DNA of 64,000 bases from Massospora cicadina. Lineage: Eukaryota > Entomophthoromycota > Entomophthoromycetes > Entomophthorales > Entomophthoraceae. Where the stretch lies: assembly GCA_022478985.1 (NCBI GenBank), contig JAKSZP010002712.1, forward strand, positions 62,001 to 126,000. Direction: 5' to 3'. Below the pieces are notes generated by a model. The model was not told where the DNA came from. It was given only the letters and a program-made list of their open reading frames with translations, and searched no databases. Position numbers and translations under genes: made by a program. Positions 51,629-62,714 of the stretch are shown here, piece after piece. The number at the start of each line of letters is the position of its first letter. Within the stretch, counting starts at the first letter, position 1.

Positions 51629-52803
51629 ATGTTGAATTCCGAATCTCACTACCAATAGCTCCTCAATAGTCTGTCTGATACAGACCTCCGTCTCTTCCAG
51701 CAGATGAGTCAGGATGCTTGATGGAACCTCTTTTATGGTCCTTCCATAACTCATACGCCTAGTCTGGCTCAAGCAGCTAGTCCTTCCATCAAATTACCGG
51801 AAATGGTAACTAATACCTCTGAAACCAGGCTGGCCATTGTGTCAAACAACTCTCAGCTGACTCTTCCTCTGCAGTCAATTCTAGAGTTGGACTATAATAC
51901 TCTCCTGGATTTGGCTCCTTTTGCTGATGCTCTGAACATAATTGTAGATGCTCCAGAAATTATGCTGGTTGCTCTGATCATTTGTTTCTGGCCAGGTCAA
52001 ATCTGCTCCCTGAGTTCCTCTTCTGACTCAGTCAATTTTACAAACCTGCTGTACAGGTTTCTGAGCTCTCAATTGGTAACAGCATACATTTTGAGCTCCC
52101 CTATGCTGAACTCCAGGCCCAAGTCACTGAGGCTTTGACATTAGTGCTGAATCCCTCTTATCTTGACAACCTTCTAAATTGGGATACTGCCACTTATGCT
52201 CTTCGCTTTGCTGGCCAAATTCTTTGAAGTTGGTCTATGAAGCTTCCAGCCTCGCCTGGTTTCCACTGGTCATTCAGCTTTAGCTTCCGCAAAGCTGGTA
52301 GTCACCACTTGCAGGATGTGATCCGCTCTCTGAACAACTATCTCTTCTCTAGAGCTTCCCATAGGTATCTTCCACTGATGGCATTAATAGGGGGCATGAT
52401 CTGGCAACCCCTATCGAGTATTCCTTCTTTGTTGCTGGCCCGCATGTCCGGTGTCCTCAATGGAGCCTGTCAGCAGGCACTCAGGACTAATCTTCCAGCT
52501 CCTGTGACATATCAGGATTACTCAGGGTTATTTGCCAATTGCCTCTTTCTTTATTGCTGCTTTCCTCTCCACTCTGGGGTTTCGCAATTGCCATCTTCTG
52601 ACATCTCAATCTTCCTTCCCCTAGTCGCTTTTTCTCAGGGCTTGGCGTCCGCTCAATGAACGTGGTTTTGTGTAGGTCTTGCCCTCACAAGCGTCTGATC
52701 GCATATTGATTTCAATGGGCTATTTATTCCTACCGCGATCCATCCTCCCTCTCCCAAGAGGCGACATAGGCGGAATCATCCCCATACTGAGGATGATCAA
52801 TAA
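51629..52803 (+). pseudogene. Antisense ORF of gypsy-B1 (unknown product), decayed
   Basis: Reads on the plus strand, opposite to gag-pol. From the ATG at 51629 (MLNSESHY, one stop, LRLFQQMSQDA, one stop) it runs to SLAQAASPSIKLPEMVTNTS and LDLAPFADALNIIVDAPEIM. Near 52000 it shifts frame (LPYAELQAQVTEALTLVLNP, NWDTATYALRFAGQIL), then opens at 52237 with FSFRKAGSHHLQDVIRSLNN, SHRYLPLMALIGGMIWQPL and PVTYQDYSGLFANCLFL. After two stops the same frame ends LFIPTAIHPPSPKRRHRRN and TEDDQ-stop at 52803. About 390 codons in all. It matches the gypsy-A2 antisense ORF in several blocks. No family recognised. The C-terminus is basic then acidic, possibly a nuclear signal. Confidence 0.62.
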
Positions 52804-53130
52804 AAAGAAAATTATAAAAATATATCGCTTTATTATCTATGTGGTTTATAATCTTTTTTTCAATATATTTTAACATTTTTTTATCTTTATTCTTCTTTTT
52901 TACTATGGGACTTGACCTTGTTTTAGTCCAGAGGTCCATTTTCCCCCCAAACTGGGTCCTGGGTACTTAAGCCTACGAGTTTTCCATATTTAAGAGGTCC
53001 CTTTTTTTAACTTAACCATCTAGATTGGTTCAGAGGTCCTTTTTTGAACTTTACCTAAACATCAAGACATGACCAACTTAATGGTTCATTGGTCCTTCAG
53101 GAACTCTTTTATTTTTTTCCTCAATCCAAA
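52804..53130. other. Gypsy-B1 AT-rich segment
   Basis: A/T-only tract (52800-52880), then three spaced copies of a 'TTCAGAGGTCC'-like motif (about 52928, 53027, 53085), shared inverted with gypsy-B2 (19100-19240). No coding signal. It separates the 3' ends of pol and of the convergent antisense ORF, so it may act as their shared terminator region. Confidence 0.5.
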
Positions 53131-53139
53131 CTTTAGATA

Positions 53140-54180
53140 CTTAGCATGGACTCAATTTACAACTCTTCCATCCAAGAGATTCTTGATGAAGTAAGCATCA
53201 GTCGCCATCTTGGCAATTACTTCAAACAGACCCGACCACAATGCATCTAATCGTTTCTTTATCTAAAACCATGCATATTGCAATAAGTGGCTCTTTCCCC
53301 TATTTGATATTCTTCTAAGGCCAGTCAGTATTTGTCATCCATCGATTTTGCTCGTATCCTTTTCTTCAAGGTTGTATCAAATGCTTTCAATTGCATATAA
53401 ATCAGGATACTCATCAGTCAGTTCAAGTATTGCTCAGTACTCATCCCCGACATAGGTTCCACCACCAAATATAAAATTGGCGGCAATGCGGCCTTTAATC
53501 TATATAATAATTTAAATGGCATCTTTCCTGTCACCATATACTGACTATTGTTGTACATGAATGTCACCAAACTCAGATATGTTACCCACACAGAAGTTCT
53601 CCCTGAGAATAGCTTCCTCAGCGTCATGGCCAGCATCCCATTGACCCGTTCTACCAGTCCACTTATCTCCAGTTGGTATGGTACTGAAATGACTCCTCAG
53701 ATCCCCATTATTTCGTTTAACCTTGGAATCACATGAGATGTGAAGTTGGTCCCACATGTCGCTCAATAGCACTTGCGGACATCCATGACTGTATACTACT
53801 TTATCCAGGATGAATCTCGCAGTACTGGTAGCATCTACTCTGGTCAGGGCCTTCATTTCGACCCATCTTGTCAGATGGTCAATGGCAACTATGATGTACT
53901 TGACCCCCCCTGTGCTCAACGCCAGCAGTCCCATCATGTTGATGGACACTGTATGCGAGGCGAATCCAGGACGGACCAGTTAGTATCCAGTTGTGTTCTT
54001 GTGTGGTTTGTGCAGCTGGCACTCCACGCAACAAGCCAGATGATCCATGACATCATAGTTGATCGATTCCCAGTAATAGTACTGGTGAATATGGTTGGTT
54101 GTTTTTCTCAGGCCTCCATGCCCGACAACCTTGTGAGCTGCTTGTAATATCACTGCTCTTTCTGACAGTTTTGGGAATAA
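53140..54180 (-). pseudogene. Gypsy-B1 integrase
   Basis: Zinc domain: AAHKVVGHGGLRKTTNHIH then MDHLACCVECQLHKPH (54190-53990, HHCC). Core: VSINMMGLLALSTGGVKYII (first Asp replaced by Asn), CPQVLLSDMWDQLHIS with a frame change inside the second Asp block (about 53770-53740), and, in another frame, GLVERVNGMLAMTLRKLFSG (catalytic Glu present, about 53660-53600). A C-terminal part, MPFKLLYRLKAALPPILYLV, runs to 53418, and weaker sequence to about 53140. Inactive. Confidence 0.88.
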
Positions 54181-54780
54181 TATCCACTTCCCGTTGATTG
54201 TCTTGAATACTTGTCCATCTATAGTCTTGGTGTTTTCCATTGCTTTTTGAAGCGCACCTTGGATTTCTTGAAGCTCATTTACAATTATTCCTTCGACCAT
54301 TCTCTGTAATAGCCCATCCACCTGCGGGTATACCAACTGGACCATTGGCAACTGCATTAAGCCATCCACGCTCTGATGAGAAGCCCCAGCTCTATGGACT
54401 ATCTCATAATTGTAAGCCTAATTCTTAAGTGCCCATTGGGCCAGTCATCCTTTCAGTTCTCTTAGATTGTGTAGCCAATGCTGTGAAGAGTGGTCCATTA
54501 CCACCTTAAAGTGCATTCCGTGGATGTACACCTGAAACTTCTTACAAGCATATATGAATGCAAGGCATTCCCACTCAGTAATGATGTAGTTCCTCTTAGC
54601 AGCTGAGAGTGTCTGGCTCACATATGTTTCAGATGCTCGTCCCCAAGTTCGTCTACTTGGCTCAATATGGCGCCAATTGCCATCAACAAAGCATCGGTTT
54701 GAATGATAAACTCTCAATCAAATTTTAGATATTTCAGAATTGGTGAATCTATCAAATACCGACATAACTCATCAAAGGAG
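54180..54780 (-). pseudogene. Gypsy-B1 RNase H and linker
   Basis: Frame 54717-54445: SQTLSAAKRNYIITEWECLA, FIYACKKFQVYIHGMHFKVV, MDHSSQHWLHNLRELKG: the Glu and middle Asp blocks of RNase H. The first Asp block (54760-54700) is damaged. The frame 54369-53980 (MDGLMQLPMVQLVYPQVDGL) covers the linker to the integrase zinc domain. Confidence 0.85.
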
Positions 54781-54959
54781 TCCTGGGCCTCTTCATTCCA
54801 TATGAATTCTTTTTCAAATCCTTTAATAAATAAAAAAAGGCTCGCTATTTGGGTAAAGTCCCAAATAAAACTTCTATAGTTTCTGACCATCCCAAGGAAT
54901 ACATGGATGTCTCAAACACTCTTTGGTACAGCCATATGCTCTATAGCTGCTATCTTCTG

Positions 54960-55600
54960 GGTTTGCAGCTGCAATCCACTTGAGTTGATTACAGTCCCAT
55001 GTATTTCAACTCTTTCTTGAAGAAGTGGCACTTCCTTGGCTTGATCTTCAGGTTAGCCGCGGACAGTCTTTTAAAAACTTCTTCCAAGTGGTGCAGGTGA
55101 TCAGTAAACGTTCTACTGAGCACATTGATATTGTCCAGATAAACCAGGATGCATGACAGCTTCAGGTCACTTAATATCGCGTCCATGGCCCTTTGGAACG
55201 TCACAGGCGCATTGAAGAGACCCTGGGGCATCCTTATCAGCTGGTATAGCCCCTGCGTGGTGATAATTGCGCAAATTTTCTTGGTCTTCTTCTAGCAAGT
55301 CGATCTGCCAATATCCCAAGATTAGATCCATTGTGGAGAAATACTTCGCTTCTCCTAAATGATCCAGCGCATCGTCAATCCTTGGTAGGGGATATGAATC
55401 CTTCTTCATAATTTTGTTCAGCCTCCGGTAGTCAATCACCACCCAGTTTGATCCATCCTTATTCTTCACGATCAGAATTGGACTTGCCCAGGGACTTGAC
55501 AATGGAACTAGAAGCCCATGCTTCACTATTTTGCTGATCTCATCCTCCACTACTGCTTTGCAGCTTTCAATCTTCAGATTGGTCTCATCTTTATTAGTAG
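54960..55600 (-). pseudogene. Gypsy-B1 reverse transcriptase
   Basis: Frame 55550-55167: VPLSSPWASPILIVKNKDGS, NWVVIDYRRLNKIMKK, YPLPRIDDALDHLG, TMDLILGYWQIDLLEEDQEN, then a frameshift near 55270. Frame 55231-54989: MPQGLFNAPVTFQRAMDAIL, SCILVYLDNINVLSRTF (YLDN, second catalytic Asp changed to Asn) and LKIKPRKCHFFKKELKYMGL. The first half is the longest open RT frame in the gypsy-B group here. Confidence 0.92.
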
Positions 55601-56240
55601 ATTTTCCCCGGTGTTGACCTTGTGAATTACATCTTGTGCAGATCCCAAATTGTGGTCATCCTGAGTGAATACTTCCCGATATTTCTCGAATAGTTCAAGC
55701 ACCTCTTACTGCTGGACTTCCAGCAGATCAGCGAGCTTCTCCCAATCAAACAATAGGTTGATGTTTTTGGATACCCCAGCTGGTAATCCCATTTCATTGA
55801 GAGACCCAAAATCAGGGAATTGTCCCAATTTGGCCATCAGGATCAAATGAATAGATGCGATGATCTGATTCCTCTTGAACTTCATCAGTTTTCCACTCAA
55901 ATTTGCAAGGAGAACTCGTATTTCTCCATGGCCCAGCATTATTATCCCAGGAGCCACCCATGGCTCCACTCTGGACTTCTTTCAGGGGCTTCTGACTTCC
56001 CCATACAACAGCTCAGGAATCTCCAAAGTCAACCCTGTGTCAACTATTATCTAAGATCCAGATGGTATGGTCCTTTTTTTCTTATCCTTAATGGAATTCC
56101 CCAGTTCTATTATTCCACCAGCATCTCACGTCGCTTCCTACCAACTAATTGGTATCAAATTGGTCAAAGCCAACATTGTATATCAGATTAATTAAGTTGT
56201 TTCTCCAATTCAACAGAGCTTCACCGTCCTTCTGGTATAC
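55600..56240 (-). other. Gypsy-B1 protease-RT linker
   Basis: Frame 55969-55706 (MEPWVAPGIIMLGHGEIRVL, LGQFPDFGSLNEMGLPAG) matches the gypsy-A linkers, for example LEPLVAPGIIFQEHEEIKAL in A1 (about 6130) in place and wording. Conserved across both groups, so a real part of the polyprotein. Confidence 0.65.
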
Positions 56241-56580
56241 CAATGGTAACGTCTGACCCAGGATGGTCAACATATTATCCTAAAAGTTACATTTAACTCC
56301 ATGCTTCCATAGAAACTCCATTCTAATCAGGATATCATAGCTTTGGTTCACCAAAACTATCGCTGGCTCAGATACCACCAATGACCCAAATCATGGTGGC
56401 AGCGCACTATACGCTCCACAGGAAACGGTGGTGTTTGGCCCAGCTGTTCTGTATTCTCTCTTGTGTTCCAAGTCTGGCAAGCTCTTCATCCTTATCACCA
56501 GCTTGTTCAAAACAATATTGATGGGCGCTCCACTGTCGACAATCGCCCTCACCCTCACTTTATTCACTTAAATATCTATA
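56241..56580 (-). pseudogene. Gypsy-B1 protease
   Basis: VRVRAIVDSGAPINIVLNKL (DSGA at 56537-56523) and, after about 60 codons, LVNQSYDILI. Same order as gypsy-B3 (46617-46850). A stop and frame changes follow the active site. Confidence 0.8.
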
Positions 56581-57064
56581 TACATACACTTGGAGTATTG
56601 TAATATAGTATTTACTGAGTGAATGGCGGCATTATTAGCTGAATCTAGGGTGTAAATAATATGAGCTGATAATTCATAAAACAATTCCTCTATTGCGCCG
56701 AGGGGGATAGACAGATTGGCCTCATCTAAAAGAATGTCTGATAACTCTTTAGGATTCTCAGTGGTTCAAATCTTCTCCACCAGTTGTTGGGCATATGGCC
56801 GAGCAACAATCTAAAGTATATCAGGGTCGATCTTATTCGCCCCAGCTCTGGTCACAGCATTCACATCCATATTGACCACTTGGTATAGCTGATCCTGCTC
56901 ATTGTCTACAAATAGATCACTAATATCTATTTCTTCATTCATGATATTTGGAGGAACAGGTTTCTCCACCAATCTAGACTTTTCCTTGTCTAGGCAGCAG
57001 GCCCTTTTCCCAAATCCATGGTATCTACTGTCTCCTTGGCCTGGACCACATTATTCTGATCCTT

Positions 57065-57119
57065 TGGCTTTTTGCAGTGTACGGCAAAATGTCCTTTCCC
57101 ACCACACTGATAGCAGACC
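57065..57119 (-). pseudogene. Gypsy-B1 Gag zinc knuckle
   Basis: Minus strand KVCYQCGGKGHFAVHCKK, an intact C-x2-C-x4-H-x4-C nucleocapsid knuckle. It binds element RNA. Stop-broken gag C-terminal and spacer sequence (56580-57065) lies downstream. Confidence 0.9.
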
Positions 57120-58261
57120 TTCTCTTTCTTACTTAACCATCTGAATTCTTTGGGCTTATTTCCTGGCACAGTTCTGTTGACAGCCTCTTTTGCTCCTTCA
57201 TTCCCTTCGTGGGATTTGAATTTTGTACCAGATTTGACTTGAAGCTTCTATTTGGGGCATCAAACGTCACTCCCAAAATTTTCAGATTATCTACCTTTTG
57301 TAAGGTAGTTATCTCTATCATGAATATGGAAGACATCATTTAATGCAAATTGCAATAGGGCTGAAGGGCCGCTTGCAAAGTGATTCTACCATCAAAGTCA
57401 TCTAATAATTTCGCTCCAGCCAGGACCTACAAATCCTGGAAAAATCAATCTGCAAAGCTAGCAAGAGACTCGTTTTTATGGAACTGAATTCCCATAAATT
57501 CTTGCATGCATTTTGACATGCAGGTTGGACTTTCAAACTCCTTCATTATGGCCACCTTTGCCTTGGCATATGACCAGATGTCCCCCTCCAGGTGGGGTAA
57601 CGCTAGGTTTTGACAGTTGGTGTCCAGGCAGTTCATGACTTTCAACGCCTTTTGATGATCCCTAAAGCCATTCATAGTCATGTCAAACAGTCAGAAAAAC
57701 GCAGGGGCATTATACTGATGTAATGTTGGAAATTTCGGCGTTGCTCTAAATTTTTCTGAGTCCATTCAGGCCAATTCTCTTGGTTTGGCTACTTGGCTCA
57801 CTTGTGGAGTGACTTCTGGCATCATCTCCAAAATAGCATTAAATGCGGGCGGCATATTTCTCAGGGGTATTCCTCTTCCCAAGTGTCATTTGAGGACTTC
57901 CCTCTTCAGCATCACTGGCCATATCAGGCTCACATGCACATCTGTGGGCTTTCAAATCCTCTATTTCTTTTATTAACTTCTCAATATCCACAACGAACTT
58001 TCTCAAATGAACTTGATCTGCTTCACATTCCATTTTCAGGAATAAGACCTCTTGGACAAGGTTTCCTTCTTTCCTCTTTAACGAGTTCACTTTGCCAAGT
58101 CAACTCATACCTGAAGTTAACTACGTTTTAACTCCTTCCTCCACCTTGGTTACTCGCTCTTCCAAGGCTGCAAACTCCCAGTGGTCCACAGAGTTTAAGG
58201 CATTCTGATTCACTGTAGCAATCTCAGTCCACAACTTGCGCATCTCTTCTTTGTACGACAT
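57120..58261 (-). pseudogene. Gypsy-B1 gag
   Basis: Start at the ATG at 58261 (MSYKEEMRKLWTEIATVNQN), 32 bp from the primer site, supported by the same start in gypsy-B3. N-terminal coiled coil with FAALEERVTKVEEGVKT, then a stop; LVQEVLFLKMECEADQVHLR, VVDIEKLIKEIEDLKAHRC (58090-57839). Capsid part at 57681-57445 (MNCLDTNCQNLALPHLEGDI, FHKNESLASFAD), then 57339-57133. At least three stops. Encodes the particle protein. Confidence 0.85.
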
Positions 58262-58292
58262 TATTAATATATTCTTCTACTCAACTACCCCT

Positions 58293-58305
58293 GTAGTGAG
58301 CACCA
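58293..58305 (-). promoter_or_regulatory. Gypsy-B1 primer binding site
   Basis: Minus strand TGGTGCTCACTAC, three bases from the LTR end (TTTTTACA-AGT-TGG). Same 13-mer as gypsy-A1 and A2. Confidence 0.8.
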
Positions 58306-58308
58306 ACT

Positions 58309-59453
58309 TGTAAAAATTTACTTAAGTGGTTGATTATTGGCCATCAACCCAATAATCTTTCTACTGCACAGGTTCAGTTTCCCTGTGCACATTTTATAGA
58401 ATGTATTAAGCAATAATAGTATAGAGACTATTATATATAGTCGAGAATAAACTATTATTAGGCCTAACGCTTTGGCCAGTACTTCTGATTGAATACTCTG
58501 TAAGTCGTACTCATGGGGTTCGTTCCCTATACTATTGTCCACCTGATCTTTGTTAAGATACCCTGGTGACAGTCTCTCTTGGACTAACACACATTCAGTA
58601 GCTATCCCTGATTGTGGTTCCTTCATCTCTAGATCCCCACTTGGATCTTTACTTTTCTCTCTGAGAGTCTTCCAATTATTGCCTTCTGATGTAAATATCC
58701 TTGAGATAGAATGACACAATAGAAGCTGATAGTCTAACTATACACCAAATCGATAATATTACTGTAAAGTACTTGTTATTTTCAAACTAAGTTTTCTACT
58801 CTGAGTTTTTTTATTATAGTTAATTATAGGGAATTATATAGTAGGGGATTCAGCTGTCTAACCCTTGGTTGACACCTCTTCGATGAAATGGAAGCCATTG
58901 CCATTGAATCACCCTTCCTCATCTTGGCAGCGATGGTCTTCTCCATCCTGGCTAGGATTCCGTCATTGGACATCCTTGAGACCTCAAACGGAAAGAGTTG
59001 GAAAACGTGTCCCTATCGTTTTCCTCTCAATCCAAGCGAACCAACTATAATTGGCCAGTGACTTGCTTAGGTAATGGGACTTATTAACCATTATGGTAGG
59101 TCACTTCACCAACTGATTGATTCTCTAGTTGCAGGTGGCATCACTCACCTCACAACTCACTATCCATTCCCAATCAGTTGGTGATGAAACCTGACTGATC
59201 TCAATTGGTACACCTGATAGTTAATCACTATCAGATGCCCCTATTTTATCAGCCACTCTGACTGATGAGTTCTTAAGTATTCATCCAGATCAATCCCCGA
59301 TGGATACAACCAGGTGATTATTCCAAAATCCCTCAAACGTAGTTACTCCAAAACTCGGGCCAACCAATTTCTGATTCACTTCGCCTTAAGGAATTTTCCC
59401 CTATTGATACCAAGTAATCTATCAGGCTGGGAATATGGGCAAAAATCCCAACG
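58309..59453 (-). repeat. Gypsy-B1 5' LTR
   Basis: Plus strand TGTAAAAATTTACTTAAG ... AAAATCCCAACG; the final A of the other LTR is G here. Flanked by the CATGC duplication at 59454-59458. Confidence 0.92.
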
Positions 59454-59458
59454 CATGC

Positions 59459-59780
59459 AAAGTGAAGTTCATCGCTTTGTCTGTGAGTATGAATTGAGGG
59501 CAGCCAGGACAGTGGATGATGCACTCAATTATAAATTTGGTAGTAGTAACTGTCCCTAAACCTCAGATCTCCAATCTTCTACCCACCTCGCCAAATGATC
59601 TATCACTATGAGTATATATTTAGAGCGATTTCCCCATCTGCAAAGGACCCACAATATTAATGAATATCATATGCCACGTGAACTAAGTTCTACCAGATGA
59701 TAAAGAAATTTCTGGTGGAACAATTTCTCCACTTGACGTTGATGACAACAAGATACTGTTTCATAAACTTGAAGTGCATA
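59459..59780 (-). pseudogene. Gypsy-A3 integrase core and zinc part, continued
   Basis: Resumes at the gypsy-B1 target site. The plus strand GAGGGCAGCCAGGACAGTGG and GCACTCAATTATAAATTTGG corresponds to the second-Asp region of gypsy-A1 (3935-3985). A decayed CHQ-like zinc half lies near 59730-59755. The plus-strand frame 59314-59559 straddling the LTR border is a shadow. Confidence 0.75.
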
Positions 59781-59899
59781 CTTTCCTAGAAATATTGCAG
59801 CTGCAGGAATTCCAATGTTTTACAAAGCCCTCCATGACTACCACCTTGTGCGCGTCCAAGGTGATGGCCAGTCGTCCAGAGGGTATCAAGAAACTCTAC

Positions 59900-60450
59900 A
59901 TGATACCACCAATCTTCTTTCATCCCTCACCATTTCTCAAAAAGGTATTGGATTGAATTCCATCTAACGCCTTAATGATGTGAGGTAATTTTTCAGCATT
60001 TTTGCAACTAATCATTTTTTCATAAATCATATCAGAAAGATCTGTCATAATAACAACTATTGTTAGTTGCAATAAGCAGTCAGCATTCTGGTGATTCGCA
60101 CCTGGATAGTGAATTATCATAAAATCATACACTTGAAACTTGAGCGCCCACCATGCAAGGACCCCTCTAGCCCAAAGGATCTGTAGCTAGCGTAGCAAGG
60201 TGTGATTGGTCATGACCTTGACATTTACTTTGTGAGTATACACCTGAAACTGTTTGGATATTAAATTACTGCTTTAAACTCCCACTAAGTCATGTTATAA
60301 TTACGCTTGAGAAAGTTTAGACTTTAGTTTTAATAAGCAATAGGATTCTCCACAACACTGTCATCCCGCTGAGACAATACTGCTTTTACAGGGAAAGGGA
60401 AGCTTCAGTATGAATAATGAGTTCCTTCTAAAAGTTTAAATACTGCAACA
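59900..60450 (-). pseudogene. Gypsy-A3 RNase H, C-terminal part
   Basis: Frame 60132-59920: YDFMIIHYPGANHQNADCLL, QLTIVVIMTDLSDMIYEKMI, matching HQNADCLKLLPTI and MADLGELLYEKMVSG of gypsy-A2. The catalytic blocks upstream (60150-60450) are broken by stops. Confidence 0.75.
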
Positions 60451-60499
60451 CCAGATTGCTAATAAATGCCATCAAAGAGTGTCAAAAGTGATTTGACAT

Positions 60500-61310
60500 C
60501 ATTCCGTCCACTTAAAAGTGCATCCTTCTTTAACAGCTCAAAGAGCGGGGCCCCACACGGCTGAAATTGGGAATAATGCGCCAGTATACCAAACCATGCC
60601 CATAGAGACTTGGGTATCTTGTTTGGTAAGGGGTTGGGACACCTTCCTGATGGCTTCTAAATTAACTGTCTGTAGGAATCATCTAGCGTCTATCACATAC
60701 TTGAGATTATTACAGTTGTTCCGTTAAAAATGACATTTATGAGGCTTGATCTTTATGTTATCCTCTGTGAGCCAGCGAATACTTCCCTAAATTAATTAGG
60801 CGCTCCAAAAATGTCCCCAAAAAAGATGTTAATGTTGTCAAGGTAGACAAGGATGAACTAAAATTTCAGATCCCCATAATAGTATCCATGGCATTTTGAA
60901 ACGTAGCTGGGGCACTACATAGCCCCTGTGGCATATGAGTGGGCTGGAATAATCCCTTGGAGGTGATCATAGAACACTTTTCTTGTTCAAATGGGCAACT
61001 CGACCTGTCAGTAACCCAATATCAGGTCCATACCTAAAAAAGGTGAGTTCCACCCATGCGATATAAGGCATCATTGTTTGTGGCAGCGTGTATGAATCCT
61101 TTTCTGGTGAAATGTAAATTTTCTGGTAGTCAATTAATATCAGGTTAGTGCCATGTTTTTACAATTAACACATGTGACGCACAAGGACTCTTTGATGGCT
61201 TATTCATTCCTGATCCAGAAGTTTTCATACATCTTCAAAAACTACTTCCTCTTCAGCCCTCAATTGGCAGTTTAATCAGGACCAAATATCAGGGTGGTCC
61301 CTATGTCCAT
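60500..61310 (-). pseudogene. Gypsy-A3 reverse transcriptase, decayed
   Basis: Minus-strand fragments in several frames: the thumb (60560-60740), the YLDD region near 60835-60850 where the plus strand TTGTCAAGGTAGACAAGG gives LVYLDN, and the block before it (60890-60960: PQGLCSAPATF-like; plus strand CATATGAGTGGGCTGG). Many stops. Order and wording follow gypsy-A1. Confidence 0.75.
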
Positions 61311-61558
61311 TAATGGATTACATTACAAGCATACCCCAAATTGTGGTCATGGGATGCAAAGATCTCCCATTATTTCTAAAATAACGCCATTTCCCAATCT
61401 TTTTGCTCTTGGATAACCCCATCAAAACTTTGAATAGAACCACTGCCATTACACAGGCTAGGGTTTGAGTGGAGAGGCCAAGTTTTTCAATGAGCCAAAG
61501 TATGGAGATGAAGAACTTCGTCAATGGGGGTCAGGTGTAGATAAGCCACCACCATATG
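61311..61558 (-). other. Gypsy-A3 protease-RT linker, right part
   Basis: A 68-codon minus frame (61524-61318) lies in the linker; no motif. The solo LTR duplication starts at 61559. Confidence 0.45.
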
Positions 61559-61563
61559 CCACT

Positions 61564-62709
61564 TGTAAGTCCAGGGGAACGTCCCCTGTGCATAGATTGA
61601 TTAATCTTCCCATTTTCGAGTAAAAAGGGCTGAAGAGGGTGGCTGTACCCCTCATCACCCAGGGCGACCTTACCCACATGGTAAATAAGCGCTGGGTAAC
61701 AACCCTCCCTCTTCAGATCCCTCCCCAAAACCCTTGCTCACCTCGGCCAAACTCATTAGCAGGATTAAGAAAATCTATGCCAATATCACCAAATTAAAAG
61801 TCAAGTGGTCTGAATCTGATGAAAATAAAGCCCAATGATTGGAATCCACATAGTCATAAAGGGATAAAAATTAAATTATCAGCTTGAAACACCAACAGTT
61901 TTGATCTGGCCAGCAGTGTGATTATTGAAGCTAACCCCCTCTCAAAATTTTGGGGATGATCCCTGACATGCAGGTAATATCATTGGAACCCATTGATAAT
62001 AGTTCTGAGACCTCATTTAACAAATCAGGGTTTGCGGCTGATGCAATTCTGGTGACCAAACGAATGGCCCAGCAACTGGGCATGGGCAGGTTGGGCATCC
62101 CAAACCCGTTTTCAACCAATTGGGACCGCCCCTACGTGGGTTGACCCTGGGGAATTCCCACTGCTTGTTGGGCCAGACGCCATTGTGCCAACTGCCAGAA
62201 ACAAAGTTGAGCCACGGTTCAGGCATTTGAGGTCAAACTGACGGTGACTCGGCCTATCACTAAATTCTTCAATGTCATTTCCCATTGAGTTTATCTATCC
62301 CCTTCCACAAAAATTTCACTGGTTAGGTCAAACTTGAGGGACCCAATCCATCTTGTTCCTACATTAATCGACCACTATTTAATCAGTTGCATTGCACTGA
62401 GAAAATTGTTGGTCTCTTTTCTTCCTTACTTTCATTTAAAAATCCTTTCACCAAATTTAGTTTTATGTTGAAAAATAAACCACCCTTTCCGCAAGCATTC
62501 CAACACCTTTGGGGTTTATGGCAATTCGTCTGGTACTTCATTATGTGTCTTTACTAGATTATGGTTCATTGGCAATTATTGGTGGAATTCCTTTCAAATT
62601 TAATAACCATTGTACCAGAAGAAGTGCTTTGGCATTCTGGTTTTCTGTTTGGGTGCTTCAGCACTTATGAAGCAGGCCAGTCTAATTCTAACTTGCTGTT
62701 TGCCTGACA
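61564..62709 (+). mobile_element. Solo LTR of the Chromo-1 family
   Basis: 1,146 bp beginning TGTAAGTCCAGGGGAACGTC and ending TTGCCTGACA, flanked by a perfect 5-bp duplication CCACT (61559-61563 and 62710-62714). Colinear with the Chromo-1 LTRs (for example CCCCTCATCACCCA, AACGTAGTGG-type U3 sequence, CGACCACTATTTAATCAGTT), but more diverged. Formed by LTR-LTR recombination that removed the internal region. Open frames inside are not genes. Confidence 0.9.
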
Positions 62710-62714
62710 CCACT

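Larger units (their letters stand above)
49899..59453 (-). mobile_element. Gypsy-B1, complete Ty3/gypsy element with antisense ORF
   Basis: 9,555 bp with LTRs 49899-51047 (1,149 bp) and 58309-59453 (1,145 bp) and a perfect 5-bp target duplication CATGC at 49894-49898 and 59454-59458. Minus-strand order: 5' LTR, primer site, gag with zinc knuckle, protease, RT, RNase H, integrase, AT-rich segment, antisense ORF, polypurine tract, 3' LTR. The LTRs are very alike, so it is one of the younger insertions, yet gag and pol contain stops and frameshifts. It inserted in gypsy-A3 integrase. Confidence 0.93.
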
